Shown piece by piece: positions 24,118 to 35,722 of a stretch of DNA of 64,000 bases. This DNA comes from Megascapheus bottae (Eukaryota > Chordata > Mammalia > Rodentia > Geomyidae). How positions within the stretch are numbered: the stretch's first letter is position 1; each line of letters opens with the position of its first letter. A program made the translations under genes and the position numbers. The notes beneath the pieces were generated by a model. It did not search any database. It worked only from the letters and a program-made list of their open reading frames with translations, and had not been told where the DNA came from. The stretch covers positions 49,175,858 through 49,239,857 of the forward strand of contig JANJXV010000004.1 in assembly GCA_024803745.1 (NCBI GenBank), written 5' to 3'.

Positions 24118-24530
24118 TATTTTTATGTATTTATTATTTTAATGTATAGATGGGTTACAGTTACATTTGTCAGATAGTTAAGTGATTTACTTCTCACACA
24201 TTGATACCCCCTTCTCCTGTTTTTGTCCCCATTTCCCTTTCCTTTTTTGTCCCTACCCCCTTCCCTTTCCTATTTCAAAAAAATCAAATAAACATATTCA
24301 CAATATGCCAGGTAACAAAGTCAGATACAGTAACAATATGAGATTAACCAAAGGGCAACAAAGGAAAAGAAAAATAAAGTAGATGAAGAGCAACAATCAC
24401 AAAAGATAAATCTCTTGTTTCCATATCCTAGAGATCCTTTCACTTAGCCTTATCCTATATGACCATATGTATCTAAGTTTTATGCTTGTGTAATCCTCTT
24501 CTAGGAGAGTCCTAGACTTGTACTAATTAG
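24118..24530 (-). mobile_element. LINE-1 3' UTR fragment (main family, older)
   Basis: The reverse strand follows the 3' UTR of the long L1 from just after the ORF2 stop to the 3' end, with many substitutions. 5' truncated. Confidence 0.88.
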
Positions 24531-24544
24531 TTGTTCTTGTTGTT

Positions 24545-24612
24545 CATCAAGACTACCACTTGAACTACAGATATATTTTTGCCTTTTTCAAATAGTTAAT
24601 TGGAAATAAGAG
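24545..24612 (-). mobile_element. SINE fragment
   Basis: 'accacttgaactacagatat' and 'agttaattggaaataagagc' are the reverse of the junction between SINE arms. Confidence 0.6.
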
Positions 24613-24632
24613 CCAGTGCTGTGCATTTGAAT

Positions 24633-24706
24633 CACTTTCCTCCTCCTTCCCTTCCCCTCTTTTCCCTTCCCTTCCCTTCTTTCCTTCCTTCCTTCCTTCT
24701 TTTTCT
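24633..24706. repeat. (CCTT/CCCTT)n pyrimidine microsatellite
   Basis: Pure pyrimidine repeat lying at the tail side of the minus-strand SINE that follows. Confidence 0.93.
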
Positions 24707-24860
24707 TTTTGTTGTGCTAGTATTGGGGTTGAATTCAGGACCTGGACACTGTCACTGATCTACTTTTGATAAAGGCAACATGAGCCAAAGCACCACTACC
24801 AGTTTTGGGGATTATTTTATTGGCAATTAAGAATCTCAAGTACTTTTCTGCACCAGATAG
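24707..24860 (-). mobile_element. Diverged dimeric SINE
   Basis: 'ggggttgaattcaggacctg' and 'ggcaattaagaatctcaagt' are the reverse of the right arm and the start of the 7SL-like arm; 5' truncated. Confidence 0.7.
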
Positions 24861-25149
24861 TGTTAGACAACAGTCTAATAACACAATTGTAATAAAAATA
24901 GTACAACATGTACAAAGAACAAAAAATGAAAAACTAAAAAAAAGAATTATGTTAATTAAGAATTTTGCAAATAGTACCCATGGAATAACCTAAGGGAACA
25001 GATATGAAATTAAAGTTATGACTTATAAAATGTACATTTCTTCCTATCCAGTAGTGAGATTAGAAAGACACTCCCTCGGGCATTATTTCTGCAATAATTT
25101 TTACAAATTTGAGTAATATTTATTCATATGTGTTTACATTTTTATTTAG
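24861..25149. other. Unannotated AT-rich DNA
   Basis: No recognised feature. Confidence 0.4.
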
Positions 25150-25222
25150 TGATCCTGCAGTTAAATCTAGATCTTTGTGCATGCTAGGCAAGTCTTCTAC
25201 CAGAGCTATAACTGTAGTCCAT
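25150..25222 (-). mobile_element. ID-like (tRNA-derived) SINE fragment
   Basis: 'tgtgcatgctaggcaagtct' with 'ctaccagagctataactgta' is the reverse of the ID-like arm seen at 30743 and 46459. Confidence 0.7.
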
Positions 25223-26109
25223 ATATATCTAAAAGTATAAAACATATATTTTACCCATTGTTGTGACAATTTGGGGGCTGATTTGGGAAATTTAGTTTAA
25301 AAAGCACTAATATTTTTCCTCTCTTCTGACCATATAATGTTACGTATTTTTTGTTGTGATTTGATACTTTTATTCTAAAGCTGGCACCTTCTTTTTATAT
25401 TAAATGACATTTACAGATTTGTTTTTAGGTGTACAGTCCTGAAGTAAAAAATTGGGCCTAAATAATTTTTCTTCTCACAGCCTTTATCATGGATCCATAG
25501 GAGTTTGCATTGCAGAATTAATTTGTTATTGAACCTTAATATATGAAGATACAATATTTTTAGGCCTCCTTAGTCCTCTACATAGTCTCCCTTAATAAGA
25601 TATTCTCTCATATTTAAATCTCTTAGGAGCAAGAGTCACAAAACTTAAAACTCCGGAAACTTAGATCCAGTTAGGTATCTTGATATGTTAACAGAGTAAT
25701 TGATGTAAGCATTTTCTCTAATGGTTTAGTAATTCAATGTAGAGAATTGTTTAATCTCATACTGTATACATATGATGTGCTGACATTTTCTTTGTAATAT
25801 GTGATTGAGTAGAAACATTAGCATTTAATTATTTCTATACTATTGAATGTTAAAATAATAACTAAACTATAGATTGCTTGAGTTTTAGATCACAAATAAT
25901 GGTCTTCATATTTCAGTGAAAAGTATAGAGGTTACTCATGGAGGCAAGCTCATCTATTAGCTGCAACATGATGATTCACCAAGTTCTGTTCTGAGTATTA
26001 GGAACATATATTAAAGGATGGCCTTTAATATTCTAGCCTTTCATATACTTAACATTCTGAGCAAGGAATGCCTTGAAACTGATGAACTGTGCATTTATTA
26101 ATCTCATAT
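25223..26109. other. Unannotated AT-rich DNA
   Basis: No recognised feature. Confidence 0.4.
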
Positions 26110-26313
26110 GTGATTTAATATTTTGTTTTATTTTAGGTTTTATTTTCTTGTCACAGTGATGTACAGAGGGATTACAGTTACATACATAAGGAAGTGAGTA
26201 CATCTCATGAAAAATTGTTACCCCCTCCCATATTTTTCTGCCACTTTCCCTCCCCCCAACTTCATCAAATTGTAAAGTTCACTTCCAACATATTATCCTG
26301 TAGCATAGCTATC
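26110..26313 (-). mobile_element. LINE-1 3' end, second subfamily
   Basis: One of the clearest copies of this 3' UTR type: 'tcacagtgatgtacagaggg', then 'aaggaagtgagtacatctca', then a C-rich stretch. Confidence 0.75.
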
Positions 26314-26326
26314 ATTGTTAAAATTC

Positions 26327-26556
26327 TTTTTCTTCTTTTTCCTGTCTGGTAGTGGGGCTTGAACTCTGTCCCTGAGCTCTTCAGCTCAAGGCTTCCAGGA
26401 ACACTAGAGCCATAACCCCACTTCCCGTTTTCTGGAGGTTAATTGGAGATGAGAGTCTCAAGGATTTTAGTGCCCAAGTTGGATTTGAACTTCGATCCTC
26501 AGATCTGAGCCTCCAATGAGGCTAGGATTATAGGTGTGAGCCACCATGCCTGGCTG
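26327..26556 (-). mobile_element. Dimeric SINE (7SL-like + tRNA-like arms) with TSD
   Basis: The full dimer in reverse: right arm ('gggcttgaactctgtccctg'), junction ('ggaggttaattggagatgag') and B1-like arm ('ggattataggtgtgagccac'). The flanking 13-base repeats at 26314-26326 and 26557-26569 differ by one base, as expected of a TSD. Confidence 0.93.
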
Positions 26557-26569
26557 ATTGTTACAATTC

Positions 26570-26990
26570 ATAGCACTCAACTAGGACTCTTCTAGCAGAG
26601 GATTACAATAGTTCAAAACTTACGTACCTAGGGTCGTTTAGGATGAGACTGAAATGAACTCTAGGATTTGGAAACAAGAGTTTTATCTTTTGTGACTGTT
26701 GTTCTTAGTGTACTATGTTATTTCCCTTCTCATTTTTTATCCTCACTGTAAATCTCATGTTACTGTATTTGACTTTGTTACATGGTATATTGTATATATG
26801 TTTATTTGTTTATTTGAAACAGGGAAGGGAAAGGATTAAAACAAGATGATTGGGAAGGGTTGGGGAAGGGAATCAGGGACAAAAGCATGAGAAGGGGTAT
26901 AAATATGTGAGAAATAATATACTTACTACGTGACCAATGTATCTGTAACACCTCTATATATTATCCCAACAAATAAAATTTTTAAAAAGT
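26570..26990 (+). mobile_element. LINE-1 3' UTR fragment (main family, older)
   Basis: 'ctcttctagcagaggattac' through the G-rich block near 26820-26880 to the A-rich end follows the 3' UTR of the long L1. Confidence 0.85.
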
Positions 26991-27904
26991 ACATGCTAGT
27001 TCATACTGATTTTATGAAGTGAATCTATATTCTGCATTATTTTACTATAATGTATTTAACTATTCTAAACAACTCACTACCAAAATACATATATTTTCTT
27101 ATTCAAAGTTTCAAACACAAGTCTGTATTAAATATATTAATATCAATACATTTCATCTCAGGAGTACTGTTGGCTTTGCATAGTATATGCATGCTCTTAG
27201 AATTCACAGAAATAATTGTAATTTCTTCTAAACTATAAAGACAGAAACTTCTCAGAAGGTCCTTTTCCTTTCAATACAGGGCTTTGGAAGATTGAAGTTT
27301 TGAGTTTTTACATGATATACAGAAAAATATCATGAAGAAAATGAAGCATTGGAATATATATGGAGAAAACTGTTAATCATGTAAATGTTTAAATTTTAGT
27401 TCTGCTTTGAGTGCAGAAGTGGTAAAATGTAAACGGAACCTAGGATAAGATACTTCTTGCCCATACTGAGAATATTATATAGGAGAATAAGAAGGAACCA
27501 ATGTGGGATTCAGGGATTTTATGTAAACAACTGGATTGAGGTAGTTCTATTGACATTAATTAAGAAAAGCATATGACAGAATATATGATGACTAATAAAA
27601 TACCCTGCATTGAATATAATTAGTACAATTTTCACAACTTTTCTAAGAAAATACCTCCATTTATGAATATATCACAATCTTTGTAATATTGTGGTATGAT
27701 AATCTGTATAGTAGTATTGTAATTAAATAGTAAAGTTATAATACTACAATATTTATGTATTTGTATATTCATTATATAACATATGTTTATCATATATTAA
27801 TTTATATGATAATATAAACATCATATATTTATTATATTATATATTACACATGTACATATTTTATATTGTATATGTGTTATGTATTTATTATATCATAACA
27901 AGCA
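26991..27904. other. AT-rich intergenic DNA
   Basis: No gene seen. 27770-27900 is almost pure A/T, composed of ATAT/TTAT words, as in a degenerate AT microsatellite. Confidence 0.45.
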
Positions 27905-27920
27905 TATTGGAGCATTTTTT

Positions 27921-30227
27921 CATATATTTTTGTTTTAATTAATAGAAGGGTTACATTATATTCACCAGATGGAAGGTGCATTAATTCACATACATTGATA
28001 CACTTTCTCATGTCTTGATCCCCATTTCCCACCCCCCAACCCCCAACCCTCATCTTGTTTTCCCCTCTTCCCTATCCAATTTCAAATAACCAAATACAAA
28101 TATATCCAACATATCAGATAACAGTGAGAAACTGTACCAATATGACATAACCAAGAGACAGCAAAAGAGATGAGAGATAACATAGTACATTAAGGACAAC
28201 AATCACTTATTATATGGCTTTTGTTTGTACATCCTAGAGGTCCTATCATTTAATGTCATGCTATATGGCCTTATGTAGCTAGGTTTTGCTCTCTTGCAAA
28301 TCTCTGCTATGAGAGCCCAAGGTTTCTACTGATTAGGACAAATGAGGGAAACCATTGAGCCTATGTACCCTTGAGTCTGGCTTAGTTCACTTAATATGAT
28401 TTTTTCTAAGTCTTTCCATTTCCTTACAAATGGGCGATGTCATTTTTTCTGACAGCTGCATAGAATTCCATTGTGTACAAATACCACAACTTGTTGATCC
28501 ACTCATCAACTGAGGGACATCTAGGTTGGTTCCATATCTTTGCTATGGTAAATAGTGCTTCAATGAACATCGTTGTGTAGTGGATTTAGTATGTCCTTGT
28601 TTCTGGACATTTGGGTAAATGCCTAGTAGTGGAATTGCTGGGTCATAGGGGAGCTCTATGTTTAGCCTTTTAAGGAACTGCCATACTGCTTTCCATAGTG
28701 GTTGAACGAGTTTGCACTCCCACCAACAGTTTAGTTGTGATCCCTCCTGGACACATCCCCTCCAGCATCCGTTGTTATTAGTTTTCTTGATCCTGGCCAT
28801 TCTAACTGGAGTGAGGTGGAATCTTAGAGTTGTTTTGATTTGCATTTCTTTTATGACCAGAGATGTTGAGCATTTCTTCATGTGTCTACAGGCCATTTTT
28901 GTTTCTTCTTCAGAGAAGACTCTCTTTAAGTCTTTGGCCCATCTTTTAATGGGATGGTTGTTTCTTTGGAGATTAATTTTGGAGTGATTCAAATTTTTGA
29001 GCTGTTGATATATTTTAGATATGAGGCCTTTGTCCATTGTGTGGTTGGTGAAGATCTTCTCCCATTCTGTAGGCTTCCTAATTAATTTACTAGCTATGCC
29101 CTTTGCCATACAAAAGCTCTGCAGTTTAATGCAGTCCCACTTATCCAGACTTTCTCTGATTCGTTGTGATTCTTGGTCCTTATTAAGAAAGTTTCGACCT
29201 GTGCCAAGGAGCCTAGTGTATCTCCTGTTCCTTCTTGTAAAGTTTTCAGTGTGTCAGCTAGAAGGATTCAACTTTAGTTTTTTGCAGATGCTTAACCAGT
29301 TCTGCCAGCACCACATGTTGAAGAGGCTGTCTTTCTTCCATTCTATTTTTTTGGCTCCCTTGTCAAATAAGGTGGCAATAGGTCTGTGGTTTAATATCTG
29401 GGTCCTCAAGTCTATTCCATTGGTCTTCAGGCCTATTTTTGTGCCAGTACCAAGCTGTTTTGATAATTATAGCCCTGTAATAGAGTCTAAAGTTTGGTAT
29501 TGAAATTCCTCCTGCACTGTTCTTTCTGCTAAGAAGTGTTTTTTGCTATACAGGGTCTTTTATTGTTCCATATGAAATTTTGGATTGCCTCTTCTATTTC
29601 TTTAAAGAATGACAGTGGTTTATTGATGGGTATTGCATTGAATGTGTATATTGCCCTTGGCAAGATTGTCATTTTCAAGATGTTGATTCTTCCAATCCTG
29701 GAGCATGGGAGGTTTTTCCATTTCCTTAGTTCTGCTTTAATTTCCTTTTTCAGAGTCTTAAAGTTTTCATCAAAAAGGTCCTTTACATTCTTAGTTAAGT
29801 TACTTTCTAAGTACTTTATTTTCTTTGAGGCTATTGCAAAAGGAGTTGCTTTCCTGATTGTTGCCTCTTTCCTCTCACTGTTGGGATAGAAGAAGGCAGT
29901 TGAAATTTGAGGGTTAATTTTATACCCTGCTATCCTTCCAAAGTTTTGAATCAGCTCAAGGAGCTTGGGAGTGGAGTCTATAGGATTCTTTAAATCCAGA
30001 ATCATATTATCTACAAAGAGGGAAAGTTTTATTTCCTCTTTCCCTATTTGGATCCCCTTTATGCTTGCTTCTTGCCTTATTGCTCTGGCTAGGAATTCTA
30101 AGACTATGTTAAGGAGGAATGGAGAGAGTGGGCATCTTTTCTCGTTTCTGATTTTAAAGGGGATGGCTTTAGCTTTTCGACATTAAGTGGGTTTGTGATA
30201 CACAGCCTTTATTATACTGAGGAATGT
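27921..30227 (-). mobile_element. L1: 5'-truncated LINE-1 (2.3 kb) with 16-bp TSD
   Basis: The minus strand covers the second half of ORF2 and the whole 3' UTR. Its 5' end corresponds to about 15560 in the long L1, inside the reverse transcriptase domain. The perfect 16-base repeat tattggagcatttttt at 27905-27920 and 30228-30243 flanks it. It has an internal deletion of about 12 bases near its 5' end. Confidence 0.96.
28390..30185 (-). pseudogene. Partial L1 ORF2, broken
   Basis: Two long open pieces survive on the minus strand: 30005-29529 (end of the reverse transcriptase domain) and 29109-28543 (C-terminal domain). The FADD-equivalent position reads Phe-Val-Asp-Asn. The C-terminal Cys motif has Asn in place of its His ('EGSQLNCWWEC'). 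Frameshifts separate the pieces. It lacks the endonuclease and first part of the reverse transcriptase, so it was dead on arrival. Confidence 0.92.
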
Positions 30228-30243
30228 TATTGGAGCATTTTTT

Positions 30244-30730
30244 TAAAGTTCTCTGAGGATGGACTAGTGGATACACCTAGGAAACAATAGGAGAGTAGAT
30301 GTTCTATTGTAATAATACAAAACAACTAGCCAGTAATGACAATTTATAAACGAAGGAGTATCACTTGATATTAAAAAGTGAGAGTTTTATTGAGAGATTT
30401 GAAATTGAAGTCACATGAAATTGACAGGATTTAATTGGTTCATATTGGAATGCAGTGGAAAATAATTATTTCTGAATAAGACTGTGAGAAAAGCAAAGTC
30501 ATCAATAGCCTCAGTTTGGTTGGGGCAGACAGTTGGAGGTACATCAAAGCAAACTGAGATCTTAATATGAACAACCCCAAATGTTCGCTGAAAATGTGGC
30601 AATGGTTTTGAAAAGAAGAAGTAGTGTAGAATCACTTTTATATATTATGCTATACAACTTTCAACGTATTTTCTGTATCATGATCTCAACTCAACATTCA
30701 TATAAAATAAGCCAATAAAATAATGGCTTT
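30244..30730. other. Unannotated DNA
   Basis: No gene or repeat recognised. Confidence 0.4.
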
Positions 30731-30742
30731 AAAAATGTCAGT

Positions 30743-30933
30743 TTGGGGGGGGGCCTGGATTTGTCTCTAGTGGTAGAGTGCTTGTCTAGCATGCAGGAAG
30801 ACCCGGGTTTGATTTCTCGGTACCACATATACATAGAAAAAGCCAGAAATAGTGCTGTGGCTCAAGAGCTCTAGCTTTGGGAAAGTCCAAGGAAAGTGCT
30901 TATGCCCTAAGTTCAAGGCCCAGCACTGGTAAA
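30743..30933 (+). mobile_element. Dimeric SINE: ID-like left arm plus shared right arm, with TSD
   Basis: The left arm carries an A box ('ctagtggtagagtgc') and B-box-like 'gggtttgattt' (30804-30814). It is joined through 'acatagaaaaagccag' to the same right arm found behind 7SL-like arms elsewhere. The direct repeat aaaaatgtca at 30731-30740 and 30934-30943 marks the insertion. Confidence 0.93.
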
Positions 30934-30943
30934 AAAAATGTCA

Positions 30944-32012
30944 ACATAATCCCAAATGCTTTTGCATTCTGTGTAATTAACCTCATTTACTATATTAATT
31001 TATGATTAAACACATGACTCTATATATGTTAGTATATAATTGGGACTATAATTCAAATCATGAACAGAATACTTCAGGTTGTGAATGATTACAATCATAA
31101 ATATGTATATTAAATGAAAAAATGCCAGATATTTCACTCAATGAATAATAGTACTGAAGCTAATTATAGTATAATATAGAACTCTAATATCAGTGGCTAG
31201 TGAAGGAGAAAACCATCCTTTTTCTCTATGATATCTTTTTCTCATGATAACTGGTATTGGAAGAAGTTTATTAGGAATCAAAGAGTAATTGTCATAAAAC
31301 AATATGTCAGGCTTAAGCATTTTACTCAAATGACTAAATGGGCATAGGAGTCATGTGAGTGTCCTGTCAAATGTTCCTGCTTCAGGCCATCAGCAGGCAG
31401 TTTCTCTATTTCACTCAAGGTTTTTAATGATGCCATCCTTCCCTTCCATAGGTGTGAGTAACATTGGTGTAGAGGAAGACATTCTGATGATTTCAATTCT
31501 TCAGATGAAATTGGAAATAGACAGCTAAGAGGAGAGATGGATGAGTTTACCTCATTTTATTATTTCTGAAAGTAAAAATTTTCTTATGAGGTAAGTAGTG
31601 AAACAAAGACAGGAAGTATGGCCACTTTTTTCTGGAGCAGAAAAACTTAGGTGCCAACAAACATGTGACAGAAAAAGATGTTAGGGATCCCTTAATCTAT
31701 AATCAAAGCAATTTGTTTTGGTATACAATAATCTTAGAATCTCAAGAATGACAAAAAGCTATAATTTGTTGGATGAAAATCTCATCTATTTGGTTTGTAG
31801 TAGGAGCATTGTGTGAAAAAAGCATAGTTTTTAATTCTCTGGAAAGTTTTTCTCAGTTTTGTTAAGTACTGTAACTGGGGAACACTTAAATAAAAGCAAT
31901 GTCTCAGCTCTGGTTGAGTTCAATTAATCAAACTTTCATTGAGCCTAAAGAAGCTTCTTATGGAGATACATAGAAGCATGAAATTCCACATTTATGGAAT
32001 AGCTACATGATT
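30944..32012. other. Unannotated DNA
   Basis: No gene or repeat recognised. Confidence 0.4.
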
Positions 32013-32244
32013 TTTTTTCCACATGGGGCTTGAACTCTGAGCCTGGACACTGTCCCTGAGCTTGTCAGGTGAAGCCTAACGCTCAACCACTTGAGTCACA
32101 GCACCACTTCCGGTTTTCTGGTGGTTAATCGGAGATAAGTGTCTCAGAGACTTTTTGTGACAAGGGCCAGCTTTGAACTGTGATCCTCAGATCTCAGGCT
32201 TCTGAGTACCTAGGATGACAGGCGTGAGCCACCTGTGTCTGCCT
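32013..32244 (-). mobile_element. Dimeric SINE (7SL-like + tRNA-like arms)
   Basis: Complete reverse dimer: 'ggggcttgaactctgagcct', 'ggtggttaatcggagataag', 'gatgacaggcgtgagccacc'. A short T run at the left edge is its A tail. Confidence 0.92.
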
Positions 32245-32349
32245 ATATACATACATGTTGTGTAATTATTTAATCTAATTAAATTCAATTTTTTTCAAAA
32301 AATATTTTTTCCTTTTGACAAACATTTCAGAAAATCTTCTATCATTTTG

Positions 32350-33245
32350 AGATGTACAATAAAGTATTGTTATCTACTGTCATCCTACTGTATCATAGTA
32401 CACTCAAAATTCTTATTCCTATCTAATTATACTATCCACTGATCAACCTTTTCCCATTTCACCCCAACCTTGGTAACTACCTTACTACTCTCAACTCTAT
32501 GAGATTACCGTCTATGATTCCACATGTGAATGATGTCATCTAGTATTATCTTTGGTACCATAATGCTAGTTCCATTCATGTTGTCATGTATGGCAGGATT
32601 TTATGCTTTTATTGACAAAGTAGGACTTCATTATAAAGAGCTATCACAATTTCTACATATGTTCCACTTCAGAAGGACGTTTGTTTGCTCCAGCTTCTTG
32701 ACTCTTGTGTACATAGTGCTTCATTGAATATCAGAGTACAAATTCCACTTGGGCAGACTAAGTGAGATTGCTTGCTGGATTTTGTGGTAGTTGTATTTTA
32801 AATTATTTCGATATGTTTTTATACTGTTTTCCATTATTAGATTCCTGCCGAGAGTTTTAAGATTTCTGTTTTCACAGCATCCACATAGCACTTGTTATCT
32901 GTAGTCATTTTTTAGTGGGATGAGGTCACATCTCATTGTGGTTTTGAATTGCGTACCCATGATGATTAGTGACTGATGAGAATTTTTCCATTTGCAATTT
33001 TTATGCATTTTTGATTAATGTCTATTTGGATCTATTGCCCAATTTAAACTGGGTTATTATGTGTAACACTGTTGAGATCTTTGTGTTCTTAATAGGTTCC
33101 AGATACTAACCCCTTGTCACATAAATAGTTTGCAAATGTGTTCTGCAATTTTGTAAATTTTCTTTTCATTGTATGGATTTTTTCTTATATTGTATGGAAG
33201 CATGTTAGTTTGATGGAAAACCATTTGTCTCATCCTTTTTCTTCT
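32350..33245 (-). mobile_element. Ancient LINE-1 ORF2/3' UTR (L1M-like)
   Basis: The order of blocks ('tctatgattccacatgtgaa', 'catgttgtcatgtatggcag', 'ggttccagatactaacccct') is that of ancient mammalian L1 in reverse. It is strongly diverged and has no surviving frame. It predates the other L1s here. Confidence 0.8.
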
Positions 33246-33767
33246 TTTCTGTGCACCTCGAACAAGATCTTTGCTTATTTGTAAGCACTTAGAAACATAC
33301 CCTAAATAATTCAATCAAAAATTTAAAATTATCACAATAGAAAAAACAGAGATTACTTGCATTGAATAAGAACAGTACCTAAGGGGAAAGAATGACCCAC
33401 ACATAGTCTCCATGTATCAAAATCTAAGTGTTAAAAAGAAAAGAAAAAATGCAGAGAAATTGATTGAATTCTTCAGAATATTTTATTGCATATTACTCCT
33501 ATAGGAAAAGCAACGTAAGAAAGAATTCAACATCATCAGAAACTACAAAGTGGGGAGTTTCTAAGTACCTGAATGTGCTAGAGGAAAGTACTAGAGGCCA
33601 TTAGGGGAAAGAAGGCGAATAAATCAAGAATTTATCAAAGTTGCATTCTTAACCTCTCACACAAAATGAGATATAAGATATTTCTTTCTTGATGGCTATG
33701 TTTTCAGAGCATGGACCTTTTGTCTCCAAGATAGATATTACTGATTTCTAAAATAATATATTTCAAG
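33246..33767. other. Unannotated DNA
   Basis: Nothing recognised. Confidence 0.4.
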
Positions 33768-33985
33768 TTGAGCACCAGTGGCTCACAACTGTAATCCTAG
33801 CTACTTAAAAGGCTGAGATCTGAAAATCACATTTCAAAGCCAGCCTGGACACCAAAGTCCATGAGAATTATCTCCACCACAAAAGTAGAAGTAGCCCTGT
33901 GGCTTAAAGTAGCAGAGCATTAGCCCTGAGCTTAAGAGCTGGAGGCCCAGAGTTCAAGCCCAGAGACTGACAAAAATAAATATAT
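33768..33985 (+). mobile_element. Dimeric SINE (7SL-like + tRNA-like arms)
   Basis: 'ggctcacaactgtaatccta' opens the B1-like arm and 'cccagagttcaagcccagag' closes the right arm, followed by an A/T-rich tail. Confidence 0.9.
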
Positions 33986-35204
33986 AAATAACAATATAAC
34001 TCAAAGAGCCTAAAAGCAGTGTAAAATGAGCATTTATGTAAATTAAATGCTCTAAGAAAGGCCAGAGTCCTGAAGGGAAGAAAGATTTCTTTCCTCAAGT
34101 AACAAAAGACTTATTTCTGAGAGCATAGCAAAACACCAATTCTGAAACCTCAAAACAAACAAACACATATATTTAAGATATATTCTATGAAACACAAATT
34201 ATCATCAGAAATTATGACTAAAGTCTCAAGACAATATTTTAGTGGAGCACCAGAAATATGATTGCAAGAGGAATGGAAAAGGTCTGTTAGAGTAAACTGG
34301 CAAAGAAGAAGCACATTAAGTCCTTTGAATAAAGTCCAAACATCACAGAATGAGAGCTTTATGGTCATCTTTTAGGGAAGTTAGACTGTAGAAAGCTTTA
34401 TGGTTTTCACATCTGCTTCAAAGTAAAGCTTCCAGACAAACATGCTACAGGAATTCAGACAATGACTTCCATGCATCTGTTGTCTTCATAATTTCTTCAG
34501 TTTCCTTAAAACATTCTGTCTACCAAACGCACAATAATTTTGAGACACCAACAGTTCTACAGGCAGGGGAAAAGCAAGTGTGAAGTTTAGTCAAGCTGAA
34601 GGAACAGTGATGTCATTCTAGTTGTCATTCACACACTGGAACCAGTCAAACACCTACCTAAATCTAGCCTCAGGGTCAAAATACTAATTGAAATACTTTC
34701 GTGAACATACAATGAGAAAATGTTCTTATTTCCTCTGAATCATCCCAGAAGTCCATGCTAAATGTCAATGTTATTTTCTTAACAACCTTGATAATTTTAA
34801 ATTGCTTAGAAAAAAGCCATGAAACTCATAGGTGATCAATTCTAGTCATCTACTTACCAATGCCTCATACTTCTTAAATTCGAAATTTGAATTCATGTTT
34901 TTTGTGAGATGAGAGATCACCAAAATACTACAAAAGCATAAATTTTAAGCTATACATTATGAGTAACTATAAATCTGCTTAAGTATATATATATATGTTA
35001 ATACTATATATGTATATAATCATGTTCTCTAAGTCTACCAGCTTTAAAATGTTGAGACATTATCTTTATCATCATCATTACTAATAAATGAGGAAAAATA
35101 AGACAAACTGAATACGGTCCTACCATATAATCCTTTGAAGACTGGGAAGATGATCATACAAAGTCAGACTGGGTAAAAATGTTTAAGAGGTCTAGTCTCA
35201 ACAA
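33986..35204. other. Unannotated DNA
   Basis: No gene or repeat recognised; a short TA run lies at about 34984-35000. Confidence 0.4.
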
Positions 35205-35405
35205 ATGAAGGCAGATGGTAATATCTACCTATCATCTCAATTCTGCAGAAAATGTAAACAGAATGACAGGACAAATAGATCTAGGCATAAATGTGAGATT
35301 CTTGGCCTCAAAACTAAATAAAACAAAAAGGAACCTGGAATGTGACCCAAGTGGTAGAGTGCTTGTTTAACAAAGCCCTGAACATAAATATCAGTACAAA
35401 ACAGA
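35205..35405 (+). mobile_element. Older dimeric SINE of B1 + ID-derived type
   Basis: A degenerate 7SL-like arm precedes 'gacccaagtggtagagtgct', an ID-like arm ending 'tatcagtacaaaacagac'. The second arm differs from the shared right arm and resembles the B1-dID arrangement of other rodents. Confidence 0.6.
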
Positions 35406-35514
35406 CAAAAATATACTCACTTCATAGGCTGTAGGTTGAACTTTCTTGCCTTAAGAGTATTCCATGGTAAATAGTTGGGTAATTTTATTTCAAGGTCTTC
35501 TTAGTTATCCCCCA

Positions 35515-35722
35515 CCCCTGAGTTTTTGTCACAGAGTTTGACGTGAGAATCTTGTACTTGCTCTACATCCATCCTAACCTTGATTCCTTAGTTGTCACTT
35601 TTACCACTTGAGCCATATCTGCAGGCAAGTATTACTGGCTTTTAAGAACATAAAATCTTACACTCAGGCTGACCTCCACTTTTGACCATCTGTATCTCAG
35701 TCACTTAAGTGGCTAGGATAAA
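35515..35722 (-). mobile_element. Older dimeric SINE of B1 + ID-derived type
   Basis: 'ccacttgagccatatctgca' and 'acactcaggctgacctccac' are the reverse of such a dimer. Strongly diverged. Confidence 0.5.

Noticed and set aside
28712..30186. Plus-strand frames of 73-160 codons at 28.7-30.2 kb
   Set aside because: Antisense of the minus-strand L1 ORF2.
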